Shown here in pieces: positions 16,689 through 25,355 of a DNA stretch of 42,095 bases. Location of the stretch: assembly GCA_903875055.1 (NCBI GenBank), contig CAIQUX010000259.1, positions 1 through 42,095 of the forward strand. Direction: 5' to 3'. A model generated the notes under the pieces. That model worked only from the letters and a program-made list of their open reading frames with translations, was not told the origin of the DNA and did no database searches. How positions within the stretch are numbered: the first letter of the stretch is position 1; every line of letters begins with the position of its first letter. A program made the position numbers and the translations under genes. The stretch comes from an uncultured Bacteroidota bacterium (lineage in GTDB: Bacteria > Bacteroidota > Bacteroidia > Chitinophagales > Chitinophagaceae).

Positions 16689-17702
16689 TTAGGCACCACC
16701 TATGATTTCGATTGATTCGTCAAGCAGTTTATGCTTGTCAATCGGAACAACCCCCACTTCTTCGCAGACCAAACCACCTGCCAGATTTGAGATCTGAGCA
16801 GAAAGATGGATGTCTTCTGTAATTGAATATATCATTGAAGCAACGGCTATGACCGTATCACCAGCTCCTGACACATCGGCGATTTCACGTATATGAGCGG
16901 GATACAACACCGCATCTTTGCCTTTTTGTGCAAATATCCCATGCTCTGAGAGCGTAATCAGAGTAAATTGATGATCCAATTTTTTAAGGAGTTGAGTATG
17001 CAACCCTTTCAAAGAAGACAGATTAACCTTGAGCGTATTTAAGTTCAGCGCTTCTTTAATTTCCTTTAGATTCGGTTTAAAAATATCGACCTGTTTATAG
17101 GCAAGAAAATTGGCTTTTTTAGGATCCACCGCGGTCAACACACCGACATGTTTGCAATGTGTAATGATTTTCTGAATGACATTTTCCTTGAGAACACCTT
17201 TATTATAGTCTTCAAAAATCACTATATCCGGGGTCTCTATTTGTATCGCTTTCAGACAGGTATCAATAAAATGATGTTCAACCTTAGTTGACAATTCCTC
17301 GGTCATCTCTTCATCCAGTCGAATCACCTGTTGGTTTTTTGAAATGACACGGGTTTTAGTTGTAGTAATTCGTTCTTTACTCCGAATGATAAAGTCTGTG
17401 CAAATCCCTTTTTGAATCAATAACTGGCTCAATTCGTGTCCGCTTTTATCATCACCGACAACTGTCAAAAGAGACACATCAGCTCCCAATGCTTTACAAT
17501 TTAAAGCCACATTGGCTGCACCACCCGGTCTGGCATCCTTTTGATTAACTGATAGTACAGGAACAGGTGCCTCGGGTGAAATTCGATCAATAGACCCAAG
17601 CCAGTAGTTATCCATCATAGCATCTCCGATGACAAAAACCTTCAGTTTATTTAATTTTGCGAAGACATTCCTCAATTTCTTTGCCTCTACGGTATGGCTC
17701 AT
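16689..17702 (-). CDS. rfaE1: PfkB-family kinase RfaE1-like, D-glycero-beta-D-manno-heptose-7-phosphate kinase
   Basis: Sugar kinase that phosphorylates heptose 7-phosphate at C1 in ADP-heptose synthesis for lipopolysaccharide core. Motifs are VIGDAMMDNYWLGSIDRISP followed by EAPVPVL, PGGAANVALN, and the catalytic DVSGAGDT with the base Asp at residue 282. Only the kinase half of E. coli HldE is present; the nucleotidyltransferase must be encoded elsewhere. The start is taken as the ATG at 17702 (MSHTVEAKKLRNVF), 337 aa; the track's 18 extra N-terminal residues are not conserved. It is followed on the other strand by the small peptide gene. Other PfkB sugar kinases are less likely because of the ISPEAPVPV motif. 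Confidence 0.9.
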   Translation of the reverse strand: MSHTVEAKKLRNVFAKLNKLKVFVIGDAMMDNYWLGSIDRISPEAPVPVLSVNQKDARPGGAANVALNCKALGADVSLLTVVGDDKSGHELSQLLIQKGICTDFIIRSKERITTTKTRVISKNQQVIRLDEEMTEELSTKVEHHFIDTCLKAIQIETPDIVIFEDYNKGVLKENVIQKIITHCKHVGVLTAVDPKKANFLAYKQVDIFKPNLKEIKEALNLNTLKVNLSSLKGLHTQLLKKLDHQFTLITLSEHGIFAQKGKDAVLYPAHIREIADVSGAGDTVIAVASMIYSITEDIHLSAQISNLAGGLVCEEVGVVPIDKHKLLDESIEIIGGA

Positions 17703-17826
17703 AAGCGAAAAATAATTTCGTAAAAGTAAGGAATCGTGAATGAAATATAAAACCAAGACTTCTTTCGAGATTTCTCTTTCTGATATGACAGTATCATGCT
17801 CAATTCAATTGCAGTTTTACATTGTG

Positions 17827-18477
17827 CTAATCATCATCACCTGTCATGGCTGCCCTGCTTTCATTATCTTTTGCATGATAGAAAACATTCACCCTGGCGG
17901 TATCTCTGAGAAAATTAATATTGTGGATCTCAATCCTATGTATAGGCAATCCTGTCCGCTTTTTCAGGTCATCCATCAGTTCATCTCTACGCTCTGGAGT
18001 AATCAGATCAATCCGCTCATAAATTATTTCCTTTACATTTTCATGTGTCAGTGTAACAAACCTGTCAAGGACAACAGTTAATAAAAGGATAGCCAGATTC
18101 GAACCTATCATAACGAGATATCCAGCACCTTCGTCTACCGTTGACAAGGCATTGATCATACCAAGAGCCAAACAGATAAAGAAATACCCCATCTCCTTAA
18201 TCGGAACAGTGACGGTCCTGTATCGCATTAAAGAGAAGATGGCGAAAAGACCGAATGCGACCCCTTGCTTGATATGTGTAGTACTCATCAGTGTAAAAAT
18301 GATGAAATTAAATATAAAGAAGGTGAACAAAAAGTCTTTGTTCTTATGGGTTGGGTAATAAATCAACCGAACCAATATATATAAAGAAATGAAATTAATG
18401 CCAAACCTTGTGACCAACTCAAGATAATCCATCGGCATATCTTTCAGGTCATTCAATATTTTTTCAGAGTCTTTCAT
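17827..18477 (-). CDS. DUF4956 membrane protein, partner of the VTC polymerase
   Basis: 216 aa with four or five N-terminal membrane helices (about 27-150) and a soluble C-terminal ferredoxin-like domain (about 150-216, PIHRIEIHNINFLRDTARVN). The motif KQGVAFGLFAIFSLMRYRTV is diagnostic of DUF4956. Its first 14 nt overlap the end of the VTC gene, so the two are translationally coupled. DUF4956 and VTC-domain genes are repeatedly paired in bacterial genomes; the membrane protein may anchor the polymerase or pass the polymer, but this is inferred. The last residues are acidic (MTGDDD). Confidence 0.88.
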   Translation of the reverse strand: MKDSEKILNDLKDMPMDYLELVTRFGINFISLYILVRLIYYPTHKNKDFLFTFFIFNFIIFTLMSTTHIKQGVAFGLFAIFSLMRYRTVTVPIKEMGYFFICLALGMINALSTVDEGAGYLVMIGSNLAILLLTVVLDRFVTLTHENVKEIIYERIDLITPERRDELMDDLKKRTGLPIHRIEIHNINFLRDTARVNVFYHAKDNESRAAMTGDDD

Positions 18478-19228
18478 ATTTTCCTAATTTGTCGATATGT
18501 AAAAGTAAAGGTTTAAAGTTGTTGTGTTTGACATGTTTCTCCAATAAGGAAACGCCAATGACATATTTACTAAAACTGCTTTCATGAACGCCAATCTTCT
18601 TCAGGTTCTGAATCGTATTACTGTATACGTCTGTCTTACCTTGCTTGACTTCAAGTATTACAATGTGAGGCAGACCTATGGTCTGGCTGTCATTGACGAA
18701 TTTGATATCAAAGTCAATCGTAATCCGTTCAGTAAATTTCTTATTGGTGAGTGTTATCCGTTTGAAATAATTTGTCAGCTTTTTTTCAATCGGTTTGGAA
18801 TCAAGGCGCTTATATTGTATTAAATTGTAAGCATCTTCAGGAACTTCTTCGTACAGGTCTTCGATTCGTTGTCGCTGCTTGTCAGTGCGGGTACCAAATA
18901 GCTTACGTTTGATTTCAAAAAAGCAAAGATGACTTTCAACATATTCTCTGCTTCTTACCTTCACCCGGTTAACACATTCATTATGATGATCTTTGTAAAA
19001 TTGGAAATCATGTGTGTCATAATAGATAGTCTTGTAGTTGAATATCCTGTGTTTGTCTATCTCAAGGACATATTGTTCATCATGTATTCCACTCAGTAAG
19101 GAAAGCAACTGCTCCTGAGTCAACACGTATTTCGTATCGATTCGATTTTGAAGTTCAACACTGTCGAGTTGCTTAAGCGTGACAGGTTCAAACATGTCTA
19201 AAAGCCCAGTTATTTCCTTGATTAACAA
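18464..19228 (-). CDS. VTC-domain polyphosphate polymerase-like protein
   Basis: 254 aa with the tunnel-shaped VTC fold known from the yeast vacuolar transporter chaperone Vtc4, which makes polyphosphate from ATP. Visible tunnel-lining motifs are NRIDTKYVLT (Arg and Lys), IYYDTHDFQFYKDH, NRVKVRSREY (alternating Arg), FFEIKRK, RITIDFDIKF and the late LEVKQG (Glu and Lys). All acidic and basic positions expected for phosphate and metal contacts appear present, so catalysis is plausible. No membrane segment; cytoplasmic, likely docked on the overlapping DUF4956 protein. It starts at 19228; a second Met at 19195 is an alternative. A TTTTTGG and TAATTTAG pair upstream may be the promoter. Confidence 0.88.
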   Translation of the reverse strand: MLIKEITGLLDMFEPVTLKQLDSVELQNRIDTKYVLTQEQLLSLLSGIHDEQYVLEIDKHRIFNYKTIYYDTHDFQFYKDHHNECVNRVKVRSREYVESHLCFFEIKRKLFGTRTDKQRQRIEDLYEEVPEDAYNLIQYKRLDSKPIEKKLTNYFKRITLTNKKFTERITIDFDIKFVNDSQTIGLPHIVILEVKQGKTDVYSNTIQNLKKIGVHESSFSKYVIGVSLLEKHVKHNNFKPLLLHIDKLGKYERL

Positions 19229-19383
19229 CCTAAATTATTTTTTGTACAAGGTAACCAAAAATTAATAATATGGTAATATTGCCTGTTTAAAATAGGTAAT
19301 AATAATTATTATAAGGGTGAATCAAATAAACCTAGATGGTACTAGTCAAATTGGAGCCAAATTAAACATGACTTCAATACGCT

Positions 19384-19411
19384 AAAAAAATCCGACATCT
19401 TAGGCCGGATT
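19384..19411 (-). terminator. Terminator of the cytochrome/YceI/barrel operon
   Basis: Read on the minus strand, AATCCG and CGGATT pair over an 11-nt loop and are followed by a run of seven T. It lies 26 nt after the stop of the barrel gene. Confidence 0.75.
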
Positions 19412-19437
19412 CTTTATTTTTTTGAGAGCAGTCAATA

Positions 19438-20343
19438 TTACCAACTACCTTCCTTATTCTTTACAATAGTGAAAACTCTTGACAAGTTAAATCCTATACG
19501 AATTTGCCCCTTTCCCCAATTTTCGGTAGTTTCTGAGATGAACGCCTTTTCATTCATTCCTCTAGTATTCGTAATATGAAGTTGAAACACGTGACCTCCG
19601 GTTTCTATATCAAAACCGATAGACAACGGGATCTGATTATACCCGTTTCGTCCCCCGTAGAGAATAGGATAAGTATCAAGAATCAGCGCGCTACGGTTTG
19701 ATAATTTAATCCTTCCTCCGATACCCAGCGCCACCATATTATTATTATCTGAATTGTATTCTACCAGATTTCTGTGAACGAATGCAGGTGAAAGTTGTAA
19801 TGTGAAAGCGGTACCAAATTTTCGTCCCAAAATAAGTTGATGGTAATACCCGATTCTGTTTTCCATCTTAGCCCTAAACTGATCAGTCTCTTTGGCTGTC
19901 TTCATCGTAATTCCTGAAACCCATACGATAGATATTGGAAATGAACCAGGCCCTTTGCTTTGAGGTATGATGCGATATTTTACAAAGCCGTCCAGCTCCT
20001 TATTGAAGGTGCTTCGACCAAAGCCAAGTGACAGATTCTTAGTTACACCATAATCGAAGCCAAAGCGCATACTGGCCTGATCAAGCCCAAATAATTCGTG
20101 ATATCCACTCGAAAGAGTTCCGAATCTATGTAGAATCCTAAAATCCAGCACTCCCTTCCCGAGCATTTCCATGGAATGTCCGTTGATAACTCGAGATGAT
20201 TTAAATGCATTGTGGATGTATTGCTTTTGAGGGGTGTTACCGGCATTCAACAATTTCTCCAAATCGTCGGTTTGTGCTATTGATGAAAAACTGAAGGATA
20301 TCAAACCCAACACGATCATCACAATCTTATATTTATTGGTCAT
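19438..20343 (-). CDS. DUF5777-like outer-membrane beta-barrel protein
   Basis: 301 aa from the ATG at 20343 (MTNKYKIVMIVLGLISFSFS), with a signal peptide cleaved after SIAQ. The mature protein has regular amphipathic strands (ASMRFGFDYGVTKNLSLGFG, AFTLQLSPAFVHRN, QIRIGFNLSRVF) and matches the DUF5777 family of Bacteroidota barrels in length and the N-terminal SSRVINGHSMEMLGKGVLDF segment. The track's extra 11 residues before this Met lack signal character. It is the last gene of a four-gene operon with cytochrome c, OB-fold and YceI genes; context suggests a role in passing or sheltering a redox compound at the outer membrane, but the ligand is unknown. Confidence 0.82.
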   Translation of the reverse strand: MTNKYKIVMIVLGLISFSFSSIAQTDDLEKLLNAGNTPQKQYIHNAFKSSRVINGHSMEMLGKGVLDFRILHRFGTLSSGYHELFGLDQASMRFGFDYGVTKNLSLGFGRSTFNKELDGFVKYRIIPQSKGPGSFPISIVWVSGITMKTAKETDQFRAKMENRIGYYHQLILGRKFGTAFTLQLSPAFVHRNLVEYNSDNNNMVALGIGGRIKLSNRSALILDTYPILYGGRNGYNQIPLSIGFDIETGGHVFQLHITNTRGMNEKAFISETTENWGKGQIRIGFNLSRVFTIVKNKEGSW

Positions 20344-20351
20344 ACAGTTAT

Positions 20352-20897
20352 TTATTTCATTGCCTCCAAGGTACAATTCACGTTAATTTTTACATCTTTC
20401 GAAATCTTATCCTTGACGGCTCCAGGTATGATAATTCCATAGTCGGCGAGTAGTACTGAGAAAGCTGATTTTAACTCCGGTTTACCTCCCTTTATGATCA
20501 CCTTACCTGAAAATTTGACATCCTTTGTCACACCATGTATCATTAATTTACCGGTAACATCCGCAGGATAGTCTCCATCTTTTGCAAAATTGATGGCTGC
20601 TAAATTGCTTATGCTCCCCTTAAACGAAGCTTTTGGAAACTTATCGCTTTCCATGTAATTTTCGTTAAAGTGTTCTTGCATCAGTTGTTTTTCAAATACA
20701 AAACTTTTAATCTGAATAATAAAGTCAAGCGAACCTGATTTTGAATCCAGCAGACAAGCAACTGATTTATTACTGCCTTCGATTTTTTCGATAGCACCTG
20801 TTGCGCCAAAATCGATGGCGCCTGTTTTTGTCATGAATCTCTGAGCATTCGTCTGCAAAGCGACAAAGACCAGTAAAGAGAAAAGAGTCTGTTTCAT
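20352..20897 (-). CDS. YceI-like domain protein, periplasmic
   Basis: 181 aa. Signal peptide MKQTLFSLLVFVALQTNA with cleavage before QRF, then the YceI lipocalin-like barrel: FVFEKQLMQEHFNENYMESD, FPKASFKGSI, GKLMIHGVTKDVKFSGKV. YceI proteins bind polyisoprenoid chains such as quinones. The segment ADYGIIIPGAVKDKISKDVK is also typical. It lies 7 nt after the OB-fold gene and 8 nt before the barrel gene, in one operon with a c-type cytochrome, which makes a quinone-related role plausible. A second YceI gene begins the adjacent sensor operon at 25889. Confidence 0.92.
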   Translation of the reverse strand: MKQTLFSLLVFVALQTNAQRFMTKTGAIDFGATGAIEKIEGSNKSVACLLDSKSGSLDFIIQIKSFVFEKQLMQEHFNENYMESDKFPKASFKGSISNLAAINFAKDGDYPADVTGKLMIHGVTKDVKFSGKVIIKGGKPELKSAFSVLLADYGIIIPGAVKDKISKDVKINVNCTLEAMK

Positions 20898-20904
20898 AAT
20901 ATTC

Positions 20905-21351
20905 TTATTTTTTTTCTAGTGAGCAATAATTCATTTCCAATGTATTTCCTAAACCAAGGTCATCCAAATCAATATTAAAACCTGCTATTTTGCCCTTAAT
21001 GCAAACCGGCTGCCCTTCTTTAAGAAACGAACATGAGGCTTGATGTCTGTCATCAATCTGACAGGTAATGCTTGATGCAGTAGAGCTATCGCCCAACTCA
21101 ACTCTGGTTGAAGTAGAATCTTTCGTAATTTTTTTAATAACACCTTTTACTGCAACCAATTCATGAACAAGACTTCTAAGGCTGCTAGTATCGTTTGACA
21201 TTTTATCCATTATCGCTTTAAAGGAATATGTAGCCTTCGGCGCTGTGTCCGAAAAATCATCAGCAGCCTTGTTGACATATTTCAACACAATGACACCTGC
21301 TATCGCGATGACAGCCAGTATCACCAAAGTGTATTTCAATTTATTTCCCAT
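20905..21351 (-). CDS. Membrane-anchored OB-fold protein (tRNA_anti-like)
   Basis: 148 aa with an N-terminal anchor (LKYTLVILAVIAIAGVIVLK) and a periplasmic OB-fold. Core strands are VHELVAVKGVIKKITKD, TRVELGD, ITCQIDD and GQPVCIKGKIAGFNIDLDD, and the end is LEMNYCSLEKK. This is the tRNA_anti-like OB-fold seen in many Bacteroidota genes near c-type cytochromes; despite the name there is no evidence of tRNA binding. Three Cys residues could form a disulfide. It starts 2 nt after the cytochrome gene and ends 7 nt before yceI. Confidence 0.8.
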   Translation of the reverse strand: MGNKLKYTLVILAVIAIAGVIVLKYVNKAADDFSDTAPKATYSFKAIMDKMSNDTSSLRSLVHELVAVKGVIKKITKDSTSTRVELGDSSTASSITCQIDDRHQASCSFLKEGQPVCIKGKIAGFNIDLDDLGLGNTLEMNYCSLEKK

Positions 21352-21353
21352 GT

Positions 21354-21701
21354 TTAATTATTATTTGCCCCACGGTTTACCCATGTTTGAATTTTGGAAA
21401 TGGTGCAACTATCCAACGGGCCATCTTTAGGCATTCTCCCAGCTCTTGTTGAATTCAGAACGGCATCGTAGTTTGCCTTCACGTTATCATACCCTTCAAG
21501 ATTGATACCCCCATTCATTGTTGTGTTATTGTGGCATGCCAAACATTTATTGGTTAAGATCGGATTAATGACGGCTGAAAACTTTGTATTGGTCGTATCG
21601 CAAATACTATTGAAGGCTTCATATTTATTGTTCTTGCAGCTATTGAAGGCAATGATTGCAAAGAGCAATGCGGCCAAGGTGAAAAACGTCTTCTGCATCA
21701 T
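21354..21701 (-). CDS. Small c-type cytochrome lipoprotein
   Basis: 115 aa. Lipoprotein signal with C22 in IIAFNSCKNNK, then a single haem site CLACH at 53-57 and a distal Met candidate M90 in TRAGRMPKDGP; the C-terminal helix is KIQTWVNRGA. This is the layout of short Bacteroidota cytochromes with the CxACHN-TT-GGI-L motif. It is first in the operon with OB-fold, YceI and barrel genes and would supply electron transfer at the periplasmic face. Start at the first of two Met codons. A perfect TACATTTG element lies 15 nt upstream. Confidence 0.9.
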   Translation of the reverse strand: MMQKTFFTLAALLFAIIAFNSCKNNKYEAFNSICDTTNTKFSAVINPILTNKCLACHNNTTMNGGINLEGYDNVKANYDAVLNSTRAGRMPKDGPLDSCTISKIQTWVNRGANNN

Positions 21702-21715
21702 GTATAAAATTTGAA

Positions 21716-21723
21716 CAAATGTA
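21716..21723 (-). promoter_or_regulatory. -7 element of the cytochrome/YceI operon (TACATTTG)
   Basis: Perfect TAnnTTTG match on the minus strand, 15 nt upstream of the cytochrome ATG, predicting an 11-nt leader. No clear TTTG is seen at -33, which would suit an activated promoter, possibly by the LytTR regulator encoded just upstream. Confidence 0.5.
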
Positions 21724-21789
21724 TTGTTTAAACTTGTTTCTTACATTATTGAAGAGACAAAATGGGAATACTCTGCTACGAAAAGGGTG

Positions 21790-22539
21790 TTATTCTTTTT
21801 TTAGCCATTTTTTAAACAATGAAGATCTTTCACTACTCACAATAGCCTCTATGCTTAATTGCGGATCGAGCACCAGGACTATCCTCGACTTTGAGGCTGT
21901 GTGTATATCCTTGATGGCCTTAGCGTTCGCTATGATCTGACGGTTTATTCTGAAAAAATCTGCAGGATCTAGCAAAGCTTCAATCTTATCCAAAGAAAGG
22001 TCAATAGGGGAATTCTTACCTTCATTATCGCAAATAAAACTGAGTTTATCCTTTGAAAAAAAATAGGCGATATCTTTCACCAATATCGATTTGATCTTGT
22101 TCCCCAGTTTAATGACAAATCGGTCTTTGTACTTTTTACCGGCCGAACTGAGGAGGCTTTCAATGCCAAGTGTCGAATAGTTGTGTTGAAGATTTCTGAA
22201 TTTGAGTATGGCAGCTTCCAATTCTTCTTTTTTCACCGGCTTTAGAAGGTAGTCAACGCTGTTCACCTTAAATGCGTCAATGTCATACTCATCATAAGCT
22301 GTGATAAATATCACAGGGCAGGAAATATCGCTTTTCTTCAATATTTCAAAACTGGAACCGTCTGCAAGCTGGATATCCATAAACATAATCTGAGGATGCG
22401 GGTTTCTGGAAAGCCATTGAACAGAGGCCTCCACTGACTCGAGTGTGCCCAGAATTTCAATTGTGGGGTCTACTTCAAGCAGCAATTTTGTAATGCGTCG
22501 TGCCGCAGGCTTTTCGTCTTCAATAATAAGAGCTTTCAT
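21790..22539 (-). CDS. LytTR-family response regulator
   Basis: 249 aa. The receiver domain (1-120) has the acidic pair in IIEDEKPA, the phosphoacceptor D55 in MFMDIQLADG, the Thr switch in VIFITAYDEYD and K104 in YLLKPVKKEE. The LytTR DNA-binding domain (about 140-249) has KIKSILVKDIAYFFSKDK and FFRINRQIIANAKAIKDIH. It starts 10 nt after the histidine kinase gene and forms a pair with it. The target is unknown; the cytochrome/YceI operon that begins 88 nt downstream on the same strand is the obvious candidate. Confidence 0.95.
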   Translation of the reverse strand: MKALIIEDEKPAARRITKLLLEVDPTIEILGTLESVEASVQWLSRNPHPQIMFMDIQLADGSSFEILKKSDISCPVIFITAYDEYDIDAFKVNSVDYLLKPVKKEELEAAILKFRNLQHNYSTLGIESLLSSAGKKYKDRFVIKLGNKIKSILVKDIAYFFSKDKLSFICDNEGKNSPIDLSLDKIEALLDPADFFRINRQIIANAKAIKDIHTASKSRIVLVLDPQLSIEAIVSSERSSLFKKWLKKE

Positions 22540-22549
22540 GTATAATGTT

Positions 22550-25354
22550 TTAAGAATTCAAAATTGGTAATCGTACTTCAAAAAATTGGTCCGTCTTATA
22601 AATTTCAACATCTTGCCGGCTGAAAAGTTTAAACCGGTTTCTGATATTCTGGAGACCGATATTCTCTCCTTCTTCCTTATGGTTCTTCTCATTCAGATTA
22701 TTCAATATGACCAGCCGATTCATTTTGATACTGATCGATATCATCAAAGGCTTTACTGTGGATATAACATTATGCTTGATTGCATTTTCTGCCAAAAGTT
22801 GCAATGTCAGTGGAGGAATCATTAAATCTGTTATTTGACTTGCTGAACATTCATTATGAAGATGCAGGGAATCTCCAAATCTCATTTTTTGAAGGTACAC
22901 ATATTTATCCAGCAAAACAAACTCTTCTTCAAGAGTAACCAAGTTTAACTTGGTGTATGAGAGCAGAGAACGATAATAATCACTGAGCATCTGGGCATAT
23001 TCGATCGCTTTTTCCTGATCCTCGTCAATGACCTGTATCAGCGTGTTGAAACTATTGAATAGAAAATGAGGATTTACCTGATGTTTTAATGTTTCAAATT
23101 CAGCGATTGCCTTTTCTTTCTCCAGTTGTTGCACCTTGCTGACTCGTGATTCACGGAATCTGATATAGTAATAAATGATCACTGTGATTACCGAAAAAGA
23201 GAAAAAGACGAACCAATTTTGCTTCCAGAACGGGTTTCTGATGAAGAAGGAATAGCGCTCTTCAGTCGCATTCAGGAAACGGGGGTTGTTGGCCGATTGC
23301 AAAATAAATTCATATCGCCCTGGATTCAGTCTTGGGAATACTACCTCTTTGTCCACTGTCGTATTCCATTGTTCATTTAACCCCTTCAACTTATATTGAT
23401 AATAGGTCATCTGTTCTGTATTATAATTCGACGAGATCAGGAATTTGAAGTAATTCTCTTCATAATTGAATGTATTCTTGTCCTTCACGATATACTTACC
23501 CATTACCAGAATCTCATCAATTTGAGCCTGCGGAATGAAATGCGTCTTGTAACTTGGAAAATATAATTTCAGTATTCCCAGATTGGTACCGATATAGATG
23601 TTCGCATACTGATCGGCCGAAATGGAGTTGGTTTCTGGGATATCGGCCATATGAAGGGATTCAAAATTCAGGCTTGAGACCGTAAAATGCTCAATATCGA
23701 TCAGGTCTATCCCGACCGATGAAACTGCAATCAAATATTTTTTCTGGTAACTTCGAAGGCAAAGAATTTCATTAGACGAAAGCCCGTTGTTTTTAGTCAG
23801 ATGAACGACCGAATCACTGCCGTAACAGTAAAGACCATCAGAATAAGCATTAAACCACATCCGTCCATCGTAATCTTCATCAATACTGTAGAAAAGATTG
23901 GGACGTCTTTTCTGGTCAAGCACAATATCAGCTACTTTTCCATCTGAAATTCTTAAAATCCCTTGTCCGTCAGTAGCCAGCCATAAAGTCCCCTTGCTGT
24001 CCTTTTTAACATCATAGACATAGTATTTTTTTCTATGATATTCATCCTCAAGAGAACGGAATTTGTAGTTACCTGATGTGTTTTCACTATACCATACACC
24101 ATTGAGGCTCGATACCCATATATTATTCTGATCACCGGTTATTGTCAATATATCGGAAGTCTCAACAGAACTATCAATCTGAATTTTACGAAAGGAAAGA
24201 TTTGTCGTATCCACCTGATAAAGACCTTTACCAGAGGTACCTGCCCATATCCTGCCATGCACATCAATAAAAATCGATGTGATATCGATGAGGTCTGCAG
24301 GTGATGTTAAATTCGTTTTTTGTATCCTTTTGGTTGAATAATTGAACTTAATGAGTCCCTGGTCCGGGGTAAGGTAGATGGTATGCCCGCTATCAACAAA
24401 TATTGAATGCACATTGGCAAGCGGGAAACCACTCAGAGTTCTGATGGCAGTTATCTGTTCACCTACAGAAGAAACCAGCAGCCTGTTACCGCAAAGCCAA
24501 ACAGTTGCTTCTTTATCGACCTCAATCTTTTTGACAGGCTCATTGTTAACGGTGGTCTCAACAAGATTTCCTTTCATATCAAGAAAGTAAGCCCCATTTT
24601 CTGTAGCGACAATAATCATATGGTCGAGAATTCTGAGATCATTGATCTGTGAAGAGTTCCAAATATCATGATCAAACAAAGTAACAGTTGAATCAGACAG
24701 GTTTATCTTACATACATCCCCTCCCTGGGTTCCACAGTAAAGGAAAGAATCAGCTAAAGCAAAGCAGGTCACTAACCGGTCAGGGATGCGACGATTCATA
24801 TAGCAGGCATTGATTGAGTCAAGTGATATCTGCATATTGACCCCTAAATCCGTTGAGGACCAGATTGTATTATTTGAATCAATAAAGGTCTTGTAGACGA
24901 AATTATCTGTCAATCCATTGTTAGTTGTATAATGCATGATTGAGTAAGGCGATATGACAGCGTACCCGTTACCCTTCGATGAAATAGAAAGTAAATTGCT
25001 GCGCACACATATATCAGATATCTCCGCTTTCATATCACCTACTAGTTTCAGTGTTTTCAGATTCGTGTTATAGATGAACAATTTCCCTTCTGCCGTACCC
25101 AACAAGACAAGTTCATGCGAGGCAAGGATAGCTGTGATATTAAGACTAACAGGTAAAGGCACTCTGACAGATTCGGTATTTTTCCACTTAAATAACCCAC
25201 TCTCGCTACCTAACCATAGGACATTATTGGCATCAACGTACATCGTATTGTAACGGAGTTTATCCTCCCTTAGTTTACCTGCCCCGAACACAGGCAAGCT
25301 AAGACCAGCGTAGAGCAACAGAAAAAGAAGAATATATTTTAATTGTAACCTCAT
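22550..25354 (-). CDS. Propeller-type sensor histidine kinase (LytS class)
   Basis: 934 aa. Signal peptide ending PVFGAG, then about 600 residues of two-component-regulator beta-propeller repeats (for example NNVLWLGSESGLFKW, HGRIWAGTSGKGLYQ, KGTLWLATDGQGIL), a Y_Y_Y Ig-like domain (YYQYKLKGLNEQWNT), one membrane helix (about 713-733), and a His_kinase domain with HQVNPHFLFNSFN, phospho-acceptor His within it (H758 or H763), and the ATP-binding N-box AENAIKHN near 855-862. It senses a periplasmic or surface cue and signals to the LytTR regulator. It starts 1 nt after the YceI-like gene. Such propeller sensors in Bacteroidota mostly detect glycans or other extracytoplasmic ligands. Confidence 0.95.
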   Translation of the reverse strand: MRLQLKYILLFLLLYAGLSLPVFGAGKLREDKLRYNTMYVDANNVLWLGSESGLFKWKNTESVRVPLPVSLNITAILASHELVLLGTAEGKLFIYNTNLKTLKLVGDMKAEISDICVRSNLLSISSKGNGYAVISPYSIMHYTTNNGLTDNFVYKTFIDSNNTIWSSTDLGVNMQISLDSINACYMNRRIPDRLVTCFALADSFLYCGTQGGDVCKINLSDSTVTLFDHDIWNSSQINDLRILDHMIIVATENGAYFLDMKGNLVETTVNNEPVKKIEVDKEATVWLCGNRLLVSSVGEQITAIRTLSGFPLANVHSIFVDSGHTIYLTPDQGLIKFNYSTKRIQKTNLTSPADLIDITSIFIDVHGRIWAGTSGKGLYQVDTTNLSFRKIQIDSSVETSDILTITGDQNNIWVSSLNGVWYSENTSGNYKFRSLEDEYHRKKYYVYDVKKDSKGTLWLATDGQGILRISDGKVADIVLDQKRRPNLFYSIDEDYDGRMWFNAYSDGLYCYGSDSVVHLTKNNGLSSNEILCLRSYQKKYLIAVSSVGIDLIDIEHFTVSSLNFESLHMADIPETNSISADQYANIYIGTNLGILKLYFPSYKTHFIPQAQIDEILVMGKYIVKDKNTFNYEENYFKFLISSNYNTEQMTYYQYKLKGLNEQWNTTVDKEVVFPRLNPGRYEFILQSANNPRFLNATEERYSFFIRNPFWKQNWFVFFSFSVITVIIYYYIRFRESRVSKVQQLEKEKAIAEFETLKHQVNPHFLFNSFNTLIQVIDEDQEKAIEYAQMLSDYYRSLLSYTKLNLVTLEEEFVLLDKYVYLQKMRFGDSLHLHNECSASQITDLMIPPLTLQLLAENAIKHNVISTVKPLMISISIKMNRLVILNNLNEKNHKEEGENIGLQNIRNRFKLFSRQDVEIYKTDQFFEVRLPILNS

Positions 25355-25355
25355 C

